The notes below the pieces were generated by a model. The model made no database searches. It was not told where the DNA came from and was given only the letters and a program-made list of their open reading frames with translations. Shown here one piece after another: positions 42,955-52,264 of a stretch of DNA of 64,000 nt. The position numbers and the translations under genes were made by a program. The first letter of the stretch is position 1, and each line of letters opens with the position of its first letter. Source of the DNA: Actinacidiphila acididurans (GTDB lineage Bacteria; Actinomycetota; Actinomycetes; Streptomycetales; Streptomycetaceae); NCBI RefSeq assembly GCF_016918855.1, contig NZ_JADKYB010000010.1, positions 186,001-250,000 of the forward strand, read 5' to 3'.

Positions 42955-43647
42955 TTGATCCTCCTGGCGATACTTTCCGAATGGATTCCGCCCCCTGTCG
43001 AAAGCGTCTTTTCAGGCATTCGTCGGCCGCGTGCGGCGCCCCTGCGAGGTCGGCACCTCGGTGCAGAGTTTGGGTATTGCCAGCTCACTGTACCCTCGGG
43101 TGCCTGGAGCACGCGACTGCGGGATGCCAATCGCTCATGCGTCTCATTCGCACCCGTGCTTCCAGCACATTTTATCCGAGAGGCCGAAACCCGCGATTCG
43201 GCGATTCGGAGGCCTGTCCATGTCGGGACCCCTGTAGTTCTCGCCGAAAAAAACAACGCCAAGCCAATGCTGAGCTTGTGACCTGGTGGTTCTCGCCCGG
43301 GCCTGTTCCCGATGTTTGCCTGGCTCGTTGGGTCGAGTGGGTGACGGCTCAGCGAGAGGGCAGAGCAGCGTGGCGACGCGGGTGTTCTCCGATGAGAAGC
43401 TGGAGGCAGGCTTGCGCGACGGCTTGATGGTGGCGGCGCCAGGCCTTCCGGCGCAGGACGTGTTCCGGGGTCCGGACGGGTGGTGCCAGGACGAACACCA
43501 ATAGGAGCCTGATGAGTTCGGGCAGGTCAGCGGGACAAGACGGGCTGGTTCGGCAGAGCCGGTACTGGTGGTGACAGCAACTGTAAGGGCGAGGACGGCA
43601 GACATTGGCTGTTTTCCAGAGTGACGGCGCGGAAGAGCTGAGCTCGG
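42955..43647. other. Gene-free stretch between the Vap-like gene and an IS remnant
   Basis: No frame is supported. The first 200 bases are less GC-rich than average and should hold the Vap-like promoter. The remainder is probably IS-flanking debris. Confidence 0.4.
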
Positions 43648-44148
43648 TCAGGGCCGGGCCCACAGCCGGACCGCGACAACGTTGACGGTTCCCTGGAAGA
43701 CGAAGGCACGTTCGCCGTAGCGCGTAGCCACAGCCTGAAGTTCTCGAGTCGGCCAATGCTGTGGGCATCCGCCTTCCGGACGCAATACACGTAGCCATTC
43801 GAGGACTGGGATCAGTTGCAGAGCGTCGCCCCGCGGGCCAGGGGTAGTCATAGCCCGCGCCGGAGCGGCCCCGCCGGCACACGCCCGAAGCCCTCGGGTG
43901 GAGCGCATCGGTCGCCGCAGGCGGCCCAGCGGGCCGTGAACCCGTAGGACGTGCGCCAAGGCGAGAAGTCCTCGGACAGTGCCCGCCACTTGCAACTGGT
44001 GTCCACGACATAGCGGATCGCGTCCACGATCTCCCGGCGAGGATGCTTCTCCGGCGGCCGCCCGCCTTCGTCTCGCAGGCCGGTGTTGGCAACAGCGGTT
44101 CGATCAGGGCCCATTCGTCGTCCCAGTACGTGACGCTGTCGGTGACCG
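43648..44148 (-). pseudogene. Frameshifted IS5/IS4-type transposase remnant
   Basis: Three minus frames hold pieces of one transposase. The first is YWDDEWALIEPLLPTPACE, the N-terminal IS5-type signature. The second is GGRPPEKHPRREIVDAIRYV, continuing to CKWRALSEDFSPWRT. The third is a C-terminal ELQAVATRYGERAFVFQG. The central DDE region is missing and frames shift at least twice, so it is inactive. Its tail differs from the fragment at 5342, so it is a separate element. Confidence 0.75.
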
Positions 44149-44165
44149 CCGACGCGCGGGGCGGA

Positions 44166-45035
44166 TCAGTTGCGTATGCCGGCCGGTGGGCCGACGACGG
44201 TGGTGAGCTGGAGTTTGGTCTCGTCCTCACTGCCCGGCGCGGCGGTCATGATGACGATCTTGAGCTCGGTGTCGCTGTCGGTCAGGACATCGCAGTCCAC
44301 CGTGACCGGGCCCACCGACGGGTGGTCGACCGTCTTGCGGACCTCGCGGTTCGCGGTCACCTCTCCCTTCGCCCACAACTCGGCGAACCGCTCGTTGCCT
44401 GCGTTCAGGTCGCGGACCAGCGCGGCCAGGCGACTGTCCCGGGGGAAGCGGCCGGTGGCGCGGCGCAGGTCGGAGACGAGGGCGGCGTCGGTGGTGTCGG
44501 GGTCCGTATCGGTGACCGGCCACAGCGCGAGGGGGGTGTGATCGGCGCCCACCGGGAACCTGTCGCGGGCGAAGTTGCGCATCCGGGGCGGCGAGGCCAA
44601 GGGGTCGCCCAGCAGGGCCGCCCACCCGTGGTTCCGCCACACCAGTTGCCAGTTCGCCGCGAACACGGCAACCGGTACGTCTCCGAGGCGGACGAGCACT
44701 CGTTGCATACCGGGCGGGAGATGGTCGCGGATCGTGCCGTCCGCCGGCGGCACGATCCGGGCCAACCGGTAGAGGTGGTCCCGCTCGGCGGTGGACAACT
44801 GCAAGGCGCGCGCCAGGGACGCCACCACCGACGCCGAGGGTGTCGTGGCCCGCCCCTGCTCCAGGCGCACGACGTAGTCGACCGACACTCCGGCCAGGTC
44901 GGCCAGTTCCTCGCGCCGCAGCCCGACAGCCCGGCGCTTGCGGACGACCGGCAGCCCGGCGGCCGACGGGGGAAGCCGGTTCCGCCACGTGCGGATCGCG
45001 GCGCCCAGTCCGGCCCCGGGGGATGTCGTCGTCAT
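44166..45035 (-). CDS. MmyB-type XRE-family regulator
   Basis: The 289-residue protein has an N-terminal HTH with GLRREELADLAGVSVDYVVR and LEQGRATTPSASVVASLARA. A ligand-binding domain of about 170 residues follows, with VFAANWQLVWRNHGWAALLG and HPSVGPVTVDCDVL. This is the MmyB architecture, often binding fatty acids. The ATG at 45035 has GGAGGG in front. It is divergent from a short-chain dehydrogenase with 114 bases between starts, the usual regulator/target arrangement for this family, so it probably controls that gene. Confidence 0.9.
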   Translation of the reverse strand: MTTTSPGAGLGAAIRTWRNRLPPSAAGLPVVRKRRAVGLRREELADLAGVSVDYVVRLEQGRATTPSASVVASLARALQLSTAERDHLYRLARIVPPADGTIRDHLPPGMQRVLVRLGDVPVAVFAANWQLVWRNHGWAALLGDPLASPPRMRNFARDRFPVGADHTPLALWPVTDTDPDTTDAALVSDLRRATGRFPRDSRLAALVRDLNAGNERFAELWAKGEVTANREVRKTVDHPSVGPVTVDCDVLTDSDTELKIVIMTAAPGSEDETKLQLTTVVGPPAGIRN

Positions 45036-45149
45036 GCCCTCCATCCTCCTGCATCCCCGATCACGTGCGGGAGCGCAAGGGTGGTACTGGTCTTCCCACC
45101 GTCGAAGCGTCCCTGGTCCGACTCCCTCGTCAAGGCAACCATCGAAGGC

Positions 45150-45848
45150 ATGACGATCACTTTCATCACCGGAGCCAACAAGGGCATCGGCCGCGAGACC
45201 GCCCGCCGCCTCATCGCGTGCGGTCACACCGTTCTCCTGGGAGCCCGCGACCGTGGGCGGGGTGAGGAGGCCGCCACCGCGCTGGGCGCACGCTTCGTCC
45301 CCGTCGACGTGACCGACGACGCGTCCGTGGCCGCCGCCGCCGCGGACATCGCCGAGCACGAGGGCAGGATCGATGTCCTGATCAACAACGCGGGGGTACA
45401 GGGACCCTTCGGTGATCCCGGCGACCTCACCGCCGCCGACGCCCGCGCCGTCCTCGACGTCAACGTCATCGGCGTCGTCCGCACCACCACCGCGTTCCTG
45501 CCGCTGCTGCGCCGCTCGGACGACCCCGTGATCATCAACGTCAGCAGCGGCATGGGCTCTCTCGCCTTCACCCACGACCCCAGCCGGTCCGAGTCGCACG
45601 TCGTCGCGCCGCTGTACGCCTCCTCGAAGGCGGCGCTGACGATGTTGACCACGCAGTACGCCAAGGGGCTCAAGGGCATTCGCTTCAACGCCGCCGACCC
45701 CGGCTACACCGCGACCGACATAAACGGCCACAGCGGCTTCCAGACCCTCACCGAGGGCACGGACGCGATCGTCGCCCTCGCCACCGAGGAACCCGGCGCC
45801 GGCACCGGACGCTTCATCGACCGCCATGGCGAGATCGCCTGGTCCTGA
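45150..45848 (+). CDS. Short-chain dehydrogenase/reductase
   Basis: The 232-residue classical SDR has the cofactor motif ITGANKGIGRETARRL, DVLINNAGVQGPFG, the catalytic serine in IINVSSGMGSLA and Y-x-x-x-K in LYASSKAALTML. The Arg in LLGARDRGRG suggests NADP preference. The substrate is unknown. It is divergent from, and likely regulated by, the MmyB-type protein. Confidence 0.9.
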   Translation: MTITFITGANKGIGRETARRLIACGHTVLLGARDRGRGEEAATALGARFVPVDVTDDASVAAAAADIAEHEGRIDVLINNAGVQGPFGDPGDLTAADARAVLDVNVIGVVRTTTAFLPLLRRSDDPVIINVSSGMGSLAFTHDPSRSESHVVAPLYASSKAALTMLTTQYAKGLKGIRFNAADPGYTATDINGHSGFQTLTEGTDAIVALATEEPGAGTGRFIDRHGEIAWS

Positions 45849-46129
45849 CACCGGCGGTCCGGAGACTGCCGCCTCCGACCAGCGTGAGAACCTGGGGCGA
45901 CCGTCACGCCAGCCCTTTGACCTGCGTCTTCAAGTTGGCGGAGCGCACTGGGCGACATCTCCAGATGACAGCATCGCCTGCAGACCGTGAATGAGCAGGA
46001 ACCATGCGCACATCGACCTGGCCGGCACCGGCCAGGTCGCGGGGATCGGCAAGGCATTCGTCGGGGCGTCACCAGCTGCCCGGGCGTATCACACGCGGGT
46101 GACGGTGCACAGCGCGGATGCCGAGCAGT

Positions 46130-46556
46130 GCGCGGGACCACGGAGCGTGCAAGGCCCGCGCTGCGTACCTTGTCGCTGGGCGCCGGAGTGCAGTCCTCCA
46201 CCTTGCTCCTGCTGGCGGCCGAGGGCCGACTTCCGGCCCTGGACGCCGCGGTCTTCGCCGACACCAGGTGGGAGCCCCGCGCCGTCTACGAGCACCTCGA
46301 CCGCCTGGAGCGGGAAGTCGCCGAACCCGCTGGCATCCCGATCCCCCGGGTCTCCGCCGGCCACATCCGCGACCACGCACTCAATCTGGACCAAGCGCCG
46401 ATCGACCACGTCTCCGCCCACGAGTGGGCCGGGCGCCAGGCCACCTTGGACGAGGAAGCCGCCGATGTGCTGGAGCACGGCGCCGCCGAGGGCTGCTCAC
46501 CCTGGTCATGCCCCGGCGGCGACCCCGCCGCAGAGGGCTTCGACCTCACCGCCTAG
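46130..46556 (+). pseudogene. PP-loop (PAPS-reductase-like) protein remnant
   Basis: The frame contains LRTLSLGAGVQSSTLLLLAA, a PP-loop, then ALDAAVFADTRWEPRAVYEH, typical of PAPS-reductase-like proteins on Streptomyces plasmids and phages. No proper start precedes it. After DHALNLD the sequence jumps to APIDHVSAHEWAGRQATLDE, which seems to come from a different part or another protein. It looks internally deleted and inactive. Confidence 0.5.
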
Positions 46557-46828
46557 ACGCCCTGTGGCTGGCCTGGCAGCAGCTCACCGACACCGAAGCC
46601 GGCCTCACCGGAGCCTCGACATGGCACCGCAACCACCTCGACCCCACTCTCTCCCGGCTCCGCGCGCCCGACGGCCCGTTCGGCGCCTGCACGACCAACA
46701 CGAACCGCCCCACGCACCGCCTGCTCGCCACCCCCGCTACAGCGACCGAAGCAGCGGATCCACTCACCGCACGCGCCCAACCGCGGCCCCAGCCAGCCGT
46801 TGCCCAGATGCCGGAAGCCGCCGGGTGA
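46540..46828 (+). pseudogene. DUF4913 protein C-terminal fragment
   Basis: Reading in the next frame gives LDALWLAWQQLTDTEAGLTG, then STWHRNHLDPTLSRLRAPDG and PFGACTT. This is the conserved block of DUF4913 proteins, which are common on actinobacterial conjugative elements. The upstream part is missing because the frame runs into the PP-loop remnant. It is probably a truncated passenger of an old integrated plasmid. Confidence 0.65.
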
Positions 46829-47178
46829 CCGGCCCGGACTTCCGTCCGGACGGGCTGCAGCCCGCGCACGCCCACGACGACCTGACGGCGGGCGGTGTGC
46901 GGGACGGCGATCTCACCGTGCTCGCCGAGCACCATGCCGAAGGCCCTGAACAGGCCAGTCACCTGATCGCTCACGATGCCTCGGCTCCGTGGGCCGGCCC
47001 GGGCGCCGACCAGCTCGTCGCCATCCACATCACCCGCGACATGGACCGGCGATCCTTCACCTTCGACACCCGTCGCCACGCCACCCTTGCCTTCGCCCAG
47101 AAGTGGCTGATCCAGCGCGGCTGCCCGCTGGCACGCCGAGTTGGCGTCCATCGGGCTCTTCATCGAGGGCGGCCCTGA
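46825..47178 (+). CDS. Small hypothetical protein coupled to the DUF4913 fragment
   Basis: The GTG start overlaps the DUF4913 stop (GTGA). The 117-residue reading includes LIAHDASAPWAGPGADQLVA, then ITRDMDRRSFTFDTRRHA and TLAFAQKWLIQRGCP, with normal codon bias. The last 15 residues look frameshifted. Similar small proteins follow DUF4913 genes on plasmids, as I recall. Function unknown. Confidence 0.5.
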   Translation: MTGPDFRPDGLQPAHAHDDLTAGGVRDGDLTVLAEHHAEGPEQASHLIAHDASAPWAGPGADQLVAIHITRDMDRRSFTFDTRRHATLAFAQKWLIQRGCPLARRVGVHRALHRGRP

Positions 47179-47253
47179 GCAGGGCCCGGTTCGGCGACGG
47201 CTGTCAGTCCGGCCCCCGGGCGGCGGGACCACGGCATGCCCGCTCAGTCCGGC

Positions 47254-48582
47254 TCACCGGACGAGTCGGGCGTAGGCCCGCAGCTCGTCCGCGAAGATCC
47301 GTGGCTGCTCGAACGCGGCGAAATGACCGCCGGCGGTGATGTCGTCGTTGAAGTAGACGAGGTCCTTGTAGGCCTTCTCCGCCCACACCTTGGGTGTGCG
47401 CACCAGTTCCGCGGGGAAGACGCTGACCCCGACCGGCAGTTCCAGCACGGTCAGGTCGTGGTTGTCCCGGTAGAACTCCCAGTACAGTCGCGCCGACGAG
47501 GCGCCCGTATTGGTGAGCCAGTAAAGGGTGATGTCATCGAGCATCCGGCTGTAACCGAGGACGCGTTCAGGGTGGTGGTCGCTGTCCGTCCAGTCGATGA
47601 ACTTCTCGTAGATCCACGCGGCCTGTCCCGTGGGGGAATCGGCGAGTCCGTAGCCCAGGGTCTGGGGGCGGGTGGCCTGTTCCTGGAAGTAGCCGGAGTA
47701 CTGCGCGGCGAAGACCTGCTGCTGGGCGATGGCCGCCTGTTCCTCCGGCGTGCTGTCCCCGAGGGCGGTGTTGGTCAGCATGAATTCCGGCAGGTTCAGA
47801 TGCACACCTATCAGGCCGTTCGGACGTTGCTTGGCCATCTGGGTGGTGACGGCGCCGCCCCAGTCACCGCCCTGGGCGATGTAGCGGTGGTAGCCCAGAC
47901 GCCGCATCAGTTCGCCCCATGCGGCGGCTATCCGGGAAGGGTCCCAGCCCGGCTGCGTAGGCCGGTCGGAGAAGCCGTAGCCGGGCATCGAGGGGATGAC
48001 GACGTGGAAGGCGTCGTCGGCACTGCCGCCGTAGCGAGTCGGGTCGGTGAGTGGGCCGATCGTGTCGAGGAACTCGACGAAGGAGCCGGGCCAGCCGTGG
48101 TTGAGGATGACCGGCAGGGCGTTCGGGTGCTTGGAGCGGACGTGCAGAAAATGGATGCCCAGGCCGTCGATCTGCGTCCGGTACTGGCCGGTCCGGTTCA
48201 GCCGGGCTTCCAGGGCGCGCCAGTCGTAGCTGGTACGCCAGTACTCGACGAGGCCGCGCAACCGGGTGAGCGGCACGCCCTGGGAGACGTCCTCGACGGT
48301 TTCCGGGTCCGGCAGCCGGGCCGCGGCCAGCCGGCGCCGAAGGTCGTTGAGCGCGCTCTGGGGTACGTGCAGGTTGAACCGTTCGATGTCCTTGCCGGCC
48401 GGCGGCAGGGCCAGGTCGGCTACCGTCGCGGCCTGTGCCGCCGGGGCGTTGGTGGTCAGTCCGACCGGCAGGACGGAAGCCTTCCCCGCCAGTGCGGCCG
48501 TACGCAGGAAACCGCGGCGGCTGTTCGTCCGCGGCGACTCCTCGGCCGGGGGCGGCAGAAGGCGGTTGGTGCCTCTGAGCAT
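47254..48582 (-). CDS. TAT-exported epoxide hydrolase (paralogue 1)
   Basis: The 442-residue protein has a twin-arginine signal NSRRGFLRTAALAG and the epoxide-hydrolase N-terminal domain FNLHVPQSALNDLRRRLAA. It has the oxyanion motif NHGWPGSFVEF and the nucleophile aspartate in IAQGGDWGGAV. The proton-donor tyrosines are probably in the QYSGYFQEQATRPQ region, and the base histidine is in AGGHFAAFEQP. It hydrolyses epoxides outside the membrane; the substrate is unknown. The same architecture recurs at 53650-54972. Start 48582 is preceded by GGAG; 48594 is an alternative. Confidence 0.9.
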   Translation of the reverse strand: MLRGTNRLLPPPAEESPRTNSRRGFLRTAALAGKASVLPVGLTTNAPAAQAATVADLALPPAGKDIERFNLHVPQSALNDLRRRLAAARLPDPETVEDVSQGVPLTRLRGLVEYWRTSYDWRALEARLNRTGQYRTQIDGLGIHFLHVRSKHPNALPVILNHGWPGSFVEFLDTIGPLTDPTRYGGSADDAFHVVIPSMPGYGFSDRPTQPGWDPSRIAAAWGELMRRLGYHRYIAQGGDWGGAVTTQMAKQRPNGLIGVHLNLPEFMLTNTALGDSTPEEQAAIAQQQVFAAQYSGYFQEQATRPQTLGYGLADSPTGQAAWIYEKFIDWTDSDHHPERVLGYSRMLDDITLYWLTNTGASSARLYWEFYRDNHDLTVLELPVGVSVFPAELVRTPKVWAEKAYKDLVYFNDDITAGGHFAAFEQPRIFADELRAYARLVR

Positions 48583-48621
48583 GGGGGTCTCCATGGTCGC
48601 TGGGGTGTGGGTGTGCGTACT

Positions 48622-48637
48622 GCTGACCTACGTCAGC
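48622..48637. promoter_or_regulatory. Perfect inverted repeat GCTGAC-N4-GTCAGC upstream of epoxide hydrolase 1
   Basis: A 6-bp perfect inverted repeat with a 4-base spacer lies 40 bases before the epoxide-hydrolase start. The position suits an operator. It differs from the GTTGA-N4-TCACC element shared by other genes of the island. Confidence 0.4.
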
Positions 48638-48856
48638 CGGAAGCGGCTTCGAGTGGTGCATCCGCGCCAGGGCTCGGCCGTGGGTCGGCGTGGAGTGTGG
48701 TGAGCACCCGTGTCGCGTGCGACGGCAGCGGGGACTCGGGCGTCGAGCCGGATCTCGGCCGGGACGACGCCGGCTGAAGCGAGGACCGCGCCGTCTGCCC
48801 GAACGTTCTGCGCGGTACCGGCGAGCTACTGAGCGCGGCCCGCCGGCGCCGGGTTG

Positions 48857-49759
48857 TCAGAGGGTGAGGATGATGCGCTTGTGCACCTCGCCGCTTTCCA
48901 GCAGGCGGTGGGCCTGGGCGGCTTGAGCCATGGGCATGGCCATGCGCTCCCGCATCGTCAGCCGTCCCTCGGCGAGCATCCTCATGGCCTCGTCCAGCGC
49001 GCCGGGCGCGCGGTCGGGCGACGGCTGGGAGAGCACGACGCCGAAGTCGGCCGCCGCGGGGTCGGACAGGGTGACCACGCGTTCAGGTCCCCCGGCCAGG
49101 CTGACCGCATCGGCCAGTACCCCCTTGCCGGCGGCGTCGAAGACGGCCTGGACGCCGCCCGACCGGCGAACCTCCTCGACGAGCCCGGGACCGTAACGCA
49201 CCGGGGTGGCGCCCAACCGGGCGGCCAGCTCGTCGTCCCGGGCACCGACCGCGCTGAGCACCTTCACGCCCTGGGCGACGGCGAGTTGGGTGGCGATGAC
49301 GCCCACCGATCCGCCGCCGCCGAACAGCAGAAGCGTCTCCCCCGGCCTGACGTCAAGCTGCCGCAGCACTCCTGCGGCCGCCTCGGCGGAGCTCGGCAGG
49401 GCCGCGGCGTCCACCCAGGACACCGGCGCGGGCTTGCGCGTCCAGATCGACGCGAGCGCGTACTGTGCGTAGCCGCCCAGGCCGAACAGCAGCGCCGCGA
49501 CCTCGTCCCCGACAGCGGTGCCCTCCACGCCCGGACCCACGGCGTCGACGGTGCCCGCGGCCTCGAAGCCGAGCACGGTGTCCGGCCCCAGTGGGAATGC
49601 CTTCAGGTGTCCCGATCGGATAGCGAGGTCGGTCGGGCCGACGCCCGCCGCCTTCACCTTGATCCTTATCTGGCCCTTGGCAGGCTCGGGCAGCGGCACC
49701 TCCGCCCATCGCAGAACCTCCGGCGGCCCGAACTCGGACAGCACTACAGCACCCGGCAT
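48857..49759 (-). CDS. Zinc-free quinone oxidoreductase (MDR family)
   Basis: The 300-residue protein has the MDR N-terminal domain (VLSEFGPPEVLRWAEVPLPE), VLGFEAAGTVDAVGPGVEG and the NADPH motif LLLFGGGGSVGVIATQLA. Catalytic zinc ligands are absent, so it belongs to the quinone-oxidoreductase branch. A GAGGAG ribosome site precedes the ATG. The palindrome at 49809-49823, about 50 bases upstream, links it to the SDR and SnoaL genes. Its likely role is detoxification of electrophiles or quinones. Confidence 0.9.
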   Translation of the reverse strand: MPGAVVLSEFGPPEVLRWAEVPLPEPAKGQIRIKVKAAGVGPTDLAIRSGHLKAFPLGPDTVLGFEAAGTVDAVGPGVEGTAVGDEVAALLFGLGGYAQYALASIWTRKPAPVSWVDAAALPSSAEAAAGVLRQLDVRPGETLLLFGGGGSVGVIATQLAVAQGVKVLSAVGARDDELAARLGATPVRYGPGLVEEVRRSGGVQAVFDAAGKGVLADAVSLAGGPERVVTLSDPAAADFGVVLSQPSPDRAPGALDEAMRMLAEGRLTMRERMAMPMAQAAQAHRLLESGEVHKRIILTL

Positions 49760-49808
49760 GTCTCCTCATTCCATGGCTTCATGGTTCGGCGACCGGCGCC
49801 TCACCTAT

Positions 49809-49823
49809 AGTTGATACGTCACC
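49809..49823. promoter_or_regulatory. Shared operator candidate, site 1 (AGTTGATACGTCACC)
   Basis: This imperfect palindrome, GTTGA-N4-TCACC, recurs upstream of the SDR (52281-52295) and SnoaL (56738-56752) genes. Here it lies 50-64 bases before the quinone-oxidoreductase start, next to a TATAGG that could be its -10 on the minus strand. Confidence 0.55.
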
Positions 49824-49909
49824 AATACGCCCGTGACATAGTGCAGCGGACCACGGCCTTCACCACGGCCTTCAGAAGGCTCTTCGGGTGGTGTGGGGAC
49901 CGCCGGGCG

Positions 49910-50374
49910 TCAACGGTCCGGGCTGATCTTCCCGATGACTGTCTCGGAGATCTCGGCCAGCATGACGACCTGGCCGGGGGTGAGGTGGTCGAACAGCAGG
50001 CGCCGGACGTCCTCGACGTGCCGTGGTGCGGCGGCCTCGATCGCCGCACGGCCGGCAGGGGTGATCATCACGTACGCCCCGCGCCCGTCCTCCACGCACT
50101 CCTCGCGGGCGAGGAGGCCGCGCTTGATCATGCGTGCGAGCTGGTGGGACACCCTGCTCTTCTCCCACCCGAGCACCTTGGTGAGTTCGAGGATTCGCAG
50201 CCGGTCGCCGGGGACGCGGCTCAGCTCCGCCAGCACAGGGTAGTCGGCTCCGGACAGCCCGTACTCGCTCTGCATGACCCGGCCGGCCTCGCTCACCAGC
50301 AGGTCGTGCATCCGCAGCATGCCGCGCCACGCCCGTTCCTCGACCGGGGTGAGCCAGCGGGGCTCCATGTCCAT
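49910..50374 (-). CDS. MarR-family regulator
   Basis: From the ATG at 50374 the product is 154 residues (a GTG at 50407 would add 11). It shows the winged-helix core LSGADYPVLAELSRVPGDRL and ILELTKVLGWEKSRVSHQLA. The wing follows in KRGLLAREECVEDGRGAYVM. It lies immediately beside the quinone oxidoreductase and luciferase-like genes on the same strand. It is the best candidate to bind the GTTGA-N4-TCACC sites. A weaker version of that site lies near 50394-50408, above its own start. Confidence 0.88.
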   Translation of the reverse strand: MDMEPRWLTPVEERAWRGMLRMHDLLVSEAGRVMQSEYGLSGADYPVLAELSRVPGDRLRILELTKVLGWEKSRVSHQLARMIKRGLLAREECVEDGRGAYVMITPAGRAAIEAAAPRHVEDVRRLLFDHLTPGQVVMLAEISETVIGKISPDR

Positions 50375-50455
50375 GCGTGCATGGTACGAGAAGGTTGACG
50401 TCTCCACCTCCTCCTGCCACCACCCTCACTGCTAATCCCTGCCGGCCCGCGTTCG

Positions 50456-50472
50456 TCCGCCCGAAGGGCGGA
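50456..50472 (-). terminator. Hairpin after the luciferase-like gene
   Basis: TCCGCCC and GGGCGGA form a perfect 7-bp stem around GAA, starting 4 bases past the stop. Confidence 0.65.
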
Positions 50473-50476
50473 GCGG

Positions 50477-51337
50477 TCAGCGGGCGAGCGGCGCCAATGC
50501 CCGCCACTGGTCGAGCGGGAGCCCCTGGCCGTCGCCGATGGCGTGGATCGCGACGTGGGTGGCGCCGGCGTCGAGGTGGGCGCGGATGCGCGCGTCGATC
50601 GCATCGAGCCCGCCCCACGCGACGACGGCGTCGATCAACCGGTCACTGCCGCCGTGGGCGAGGTCGTCCGCGGTGAAGCCCTGCCGCTGCAGACTGGCGG
50701 CGTAGTGGCCCATGCCGATGAACGGCGCCAGGAACCCGCGGGCCGTGGCACGCGCGCGGTCCGGGTCTTCGTCCACGACGACGGCCTGGTACGGGGCGAG
50801 CAGCGGGGCGGGGCCGAGCAACTCGCGGGCGCCGGCGGTGGACTCCGGCGTGACGAGGAAGGGGTGCGTGCCCGCGCTGCGTCGGCCGGCCAGTTCGGTG
50901 AGCTTGGGTCCCATGGCGGCTACGAGGCGTTCACCGGCGGGAACGCCGGAGGCTGCCTCGTCGAGCTGGTCGAGGTAGGCGTTGAGCGCGGCCAGCGGAC
51001 GGTAGGTCCCGCCGGCCTGGCGCGCGGCCGCGGCGTCGCTCACTCCGAGGCCGAGCAGGATCCGGCGGCCGTACTCCTTGCTCAGCCGGGCGTGTCCGGC
51101 CGCCATGTCGGTCGCACTGTGGCGCCAGATGCTGAGGACGCCGGTGACCACCGCGGTCTCGTCGGTGGCCCGCAGCAGGCGTTCCGCGTCCCCGAGGATG
51201 TCGCCGCCACCGAGTCCGGGGATCCAGAGGGCTCCCCAGCCGTGCCGGCCGAGCTCGGCCGCGGCCTCGTGGATCTCCACGGGGTCGGGGTGCAGGCGAA
51301 GTTCCGGGCTCCAGATGCCGGTGGTTCCGATGTCCAT
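50477..51337 (-). CDS. Luciferase-like (LLM) F420- or FMN-dependent oxidoreductase
   Basis: The 286-residue protein has the LLM TIM-barrel pattern: WGALWIPGLGGGDILGDAER, AVVTGVLSIWRHSATDMAAG, RILLGLGVSDAA and a late ATHVAIHAIGDG. It resembles the short MSMEG_2906/TIGR03620-type F420 oxidoreductases of actinobacteria. A GAGGGA ribosome site precedes the ATG. Substrate unknown. It fits the redox/detoxification theme of its neighbours. Confidence 0.85.
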   Translation of the reverse strand: MDIGTTGIWSPELRLHPDPVEIHEAAAELGRHGWGALWIPGLGGGDILGDAERLLRATDETAVVTGVLSIWRHSATDMAAGHARLSKEYGRRILLGLGVSDAAAARQAGGTYRPLAALNAYLDQLDEAASGVPAGERLVAAMGPKLTELAGRRSAGTHPFLVTPESTAGARELLGPAPLLAPYQAVVVDEDPDRARATARGFLAPFIGMGHYAASLQRQGFTADDLAHGGSDRLIDAVVAWGGLDAIDARIRAHLDAGATHVAIHAIGDGQGLPLDQWRALAPLAR

Positions 51338-51416
51338 GTTCGTGTCCCTCAGTGCTGGTCCGGCCCGGATCTGCCGCGGGCCGGAGGGCGGGGCCGGTCG
51401 AGAAGCCTGCCGGTGG

Positions 51417-51446
51417 GCGGGCCGACCCGCGAGTGGATCGGCCCGC
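51417..51446 (-). terminator. Hairpin after the SDR gene
   Basis: GCGGGCCGA (51417-51425) pairs perfectly with TCGGCCCGC (51438-51446) around 12 bases, 11 bases beyond the stop. Confidence 0.65.
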
Positions 51447-51457
51447 GGGTGCCCGCG

Positions 51458-52207
51458 TCAGATCTGGTTGGCGCCGCCGTCGACGTAGATCTCGGTGCCG
51501 GTGATGAAGCTCGACTCGCCGGTGGCGAGGAAGAGGGCGAGGCTCGCGACCTCCTCGGGCTGCCCCATACGGCCGAGGGGCACGCCTGCGGCGAGGGTCT
51601 CGCGGAGTTGAGCGGCCTGCTCCTCGTCGGGGGCGAGCCCGTTCAGGCCGGGAGTCGTGATCGGTCCGGGGGAGATCGTGTTGACGCGGATGCCGCGGCC
51701 GCGCAGTTCGTTCGCCCAGGTCCGGGCGAAGGAGCGGATCGCGGCCTTGGAGGCGCCGTAGACGCCGAACGCCTCGCTGCCGACCGTGGCGGCGGTGGAG
51801 CCGGTGAGGATCACCGACGCGCCGTCGACGAGGAGCGGGAGAGCCTTCTGCACGGTGAAGAGCGTCCCCTTGACGTTGGTGCCGAAGGTGGCCTCGAAGT
51901 GTTCCTCGGTGATCTCGCCCAGCTTGGCGAACCCGCCACCGCCGGCGTTGGCGAACAGCACGTCTATACGGTGCCCGGCGTCGGCGATGGTGGCGTAGAG
52001 GCGGTCGAGGTCCGCGAGGTCACTGCTGTCGGCCTGGACGGCCGTCACGTTTCCGCCGATCCTCGCGACCGCCTGGTCGAGGGCGTCCTTGCGGCGCCCG
52101 GTGATGTAGACGTGGGCGCCCTCCTGGCTGAAGCGCTCCGCCGTGGCCAGCCCGATGCCGCTGGTGCCACCGGTGATCACGACCGTCTTGCCGTTCAGCT
52201 GTCCCAT
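51458..52207 (-). CDS. Short-chain dehydrogenase/reductase with predicted repressible promoter
   Basis: The 249-residue classical SDR has VVITGGTSGIGLATAERF, DVLFANAGGGGFAKLG, the catalytic serine in VILTGSTAATVG and Y-x-x-x-K in VYGASKAAIRSF. The NADP-type arginine follows strand 2 in YITGRRKDA. The ATG at 52207 has AGGAG in front; 52255 is an upstream alternative without one. A TTGACA/TATGTT promoter with an overlapping palindrome lies 58-86 bases upstream. It is probably an oxidoreductase induced together with the quinone oxidoreductase. Confidence 0.9.
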   Translation of the reverse strand: MGQLNGKTVVITGGTSGIGLATAERFSQEGAHVYITGRRKDALDQAVARIGGNVTAVQADSSDLADLDRLYATIADAGHRIDVLFANAGGGGFAKLGEITEEHFEATFGTNVKGTLFTVQKALPLLVDGASVILTGSTAATVGSEAFGVYGASKAAIRSFARTWANELRGRGIRVNTISPGPITTPGLNGLAPDEEQAAQLRETLAAGVPLGRMGQPEEVASLALFLATGESSFITGTEIYVDGGANQI

Positions 52208-52264
52208 GGTGTGCTCCTGCCTCCGAGCGGTCCGTAGACCACCCATCTCATTCAAACTTCAACC

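Noticed and set aside
48622-48637. Fourth member of the GTTGA-N4-TCACC operator set
   Set aside because: GCTGAC-N4-GTCAGC has different half-sites and spacing of the TGA/TCA cores, so it was kept as a separate element.
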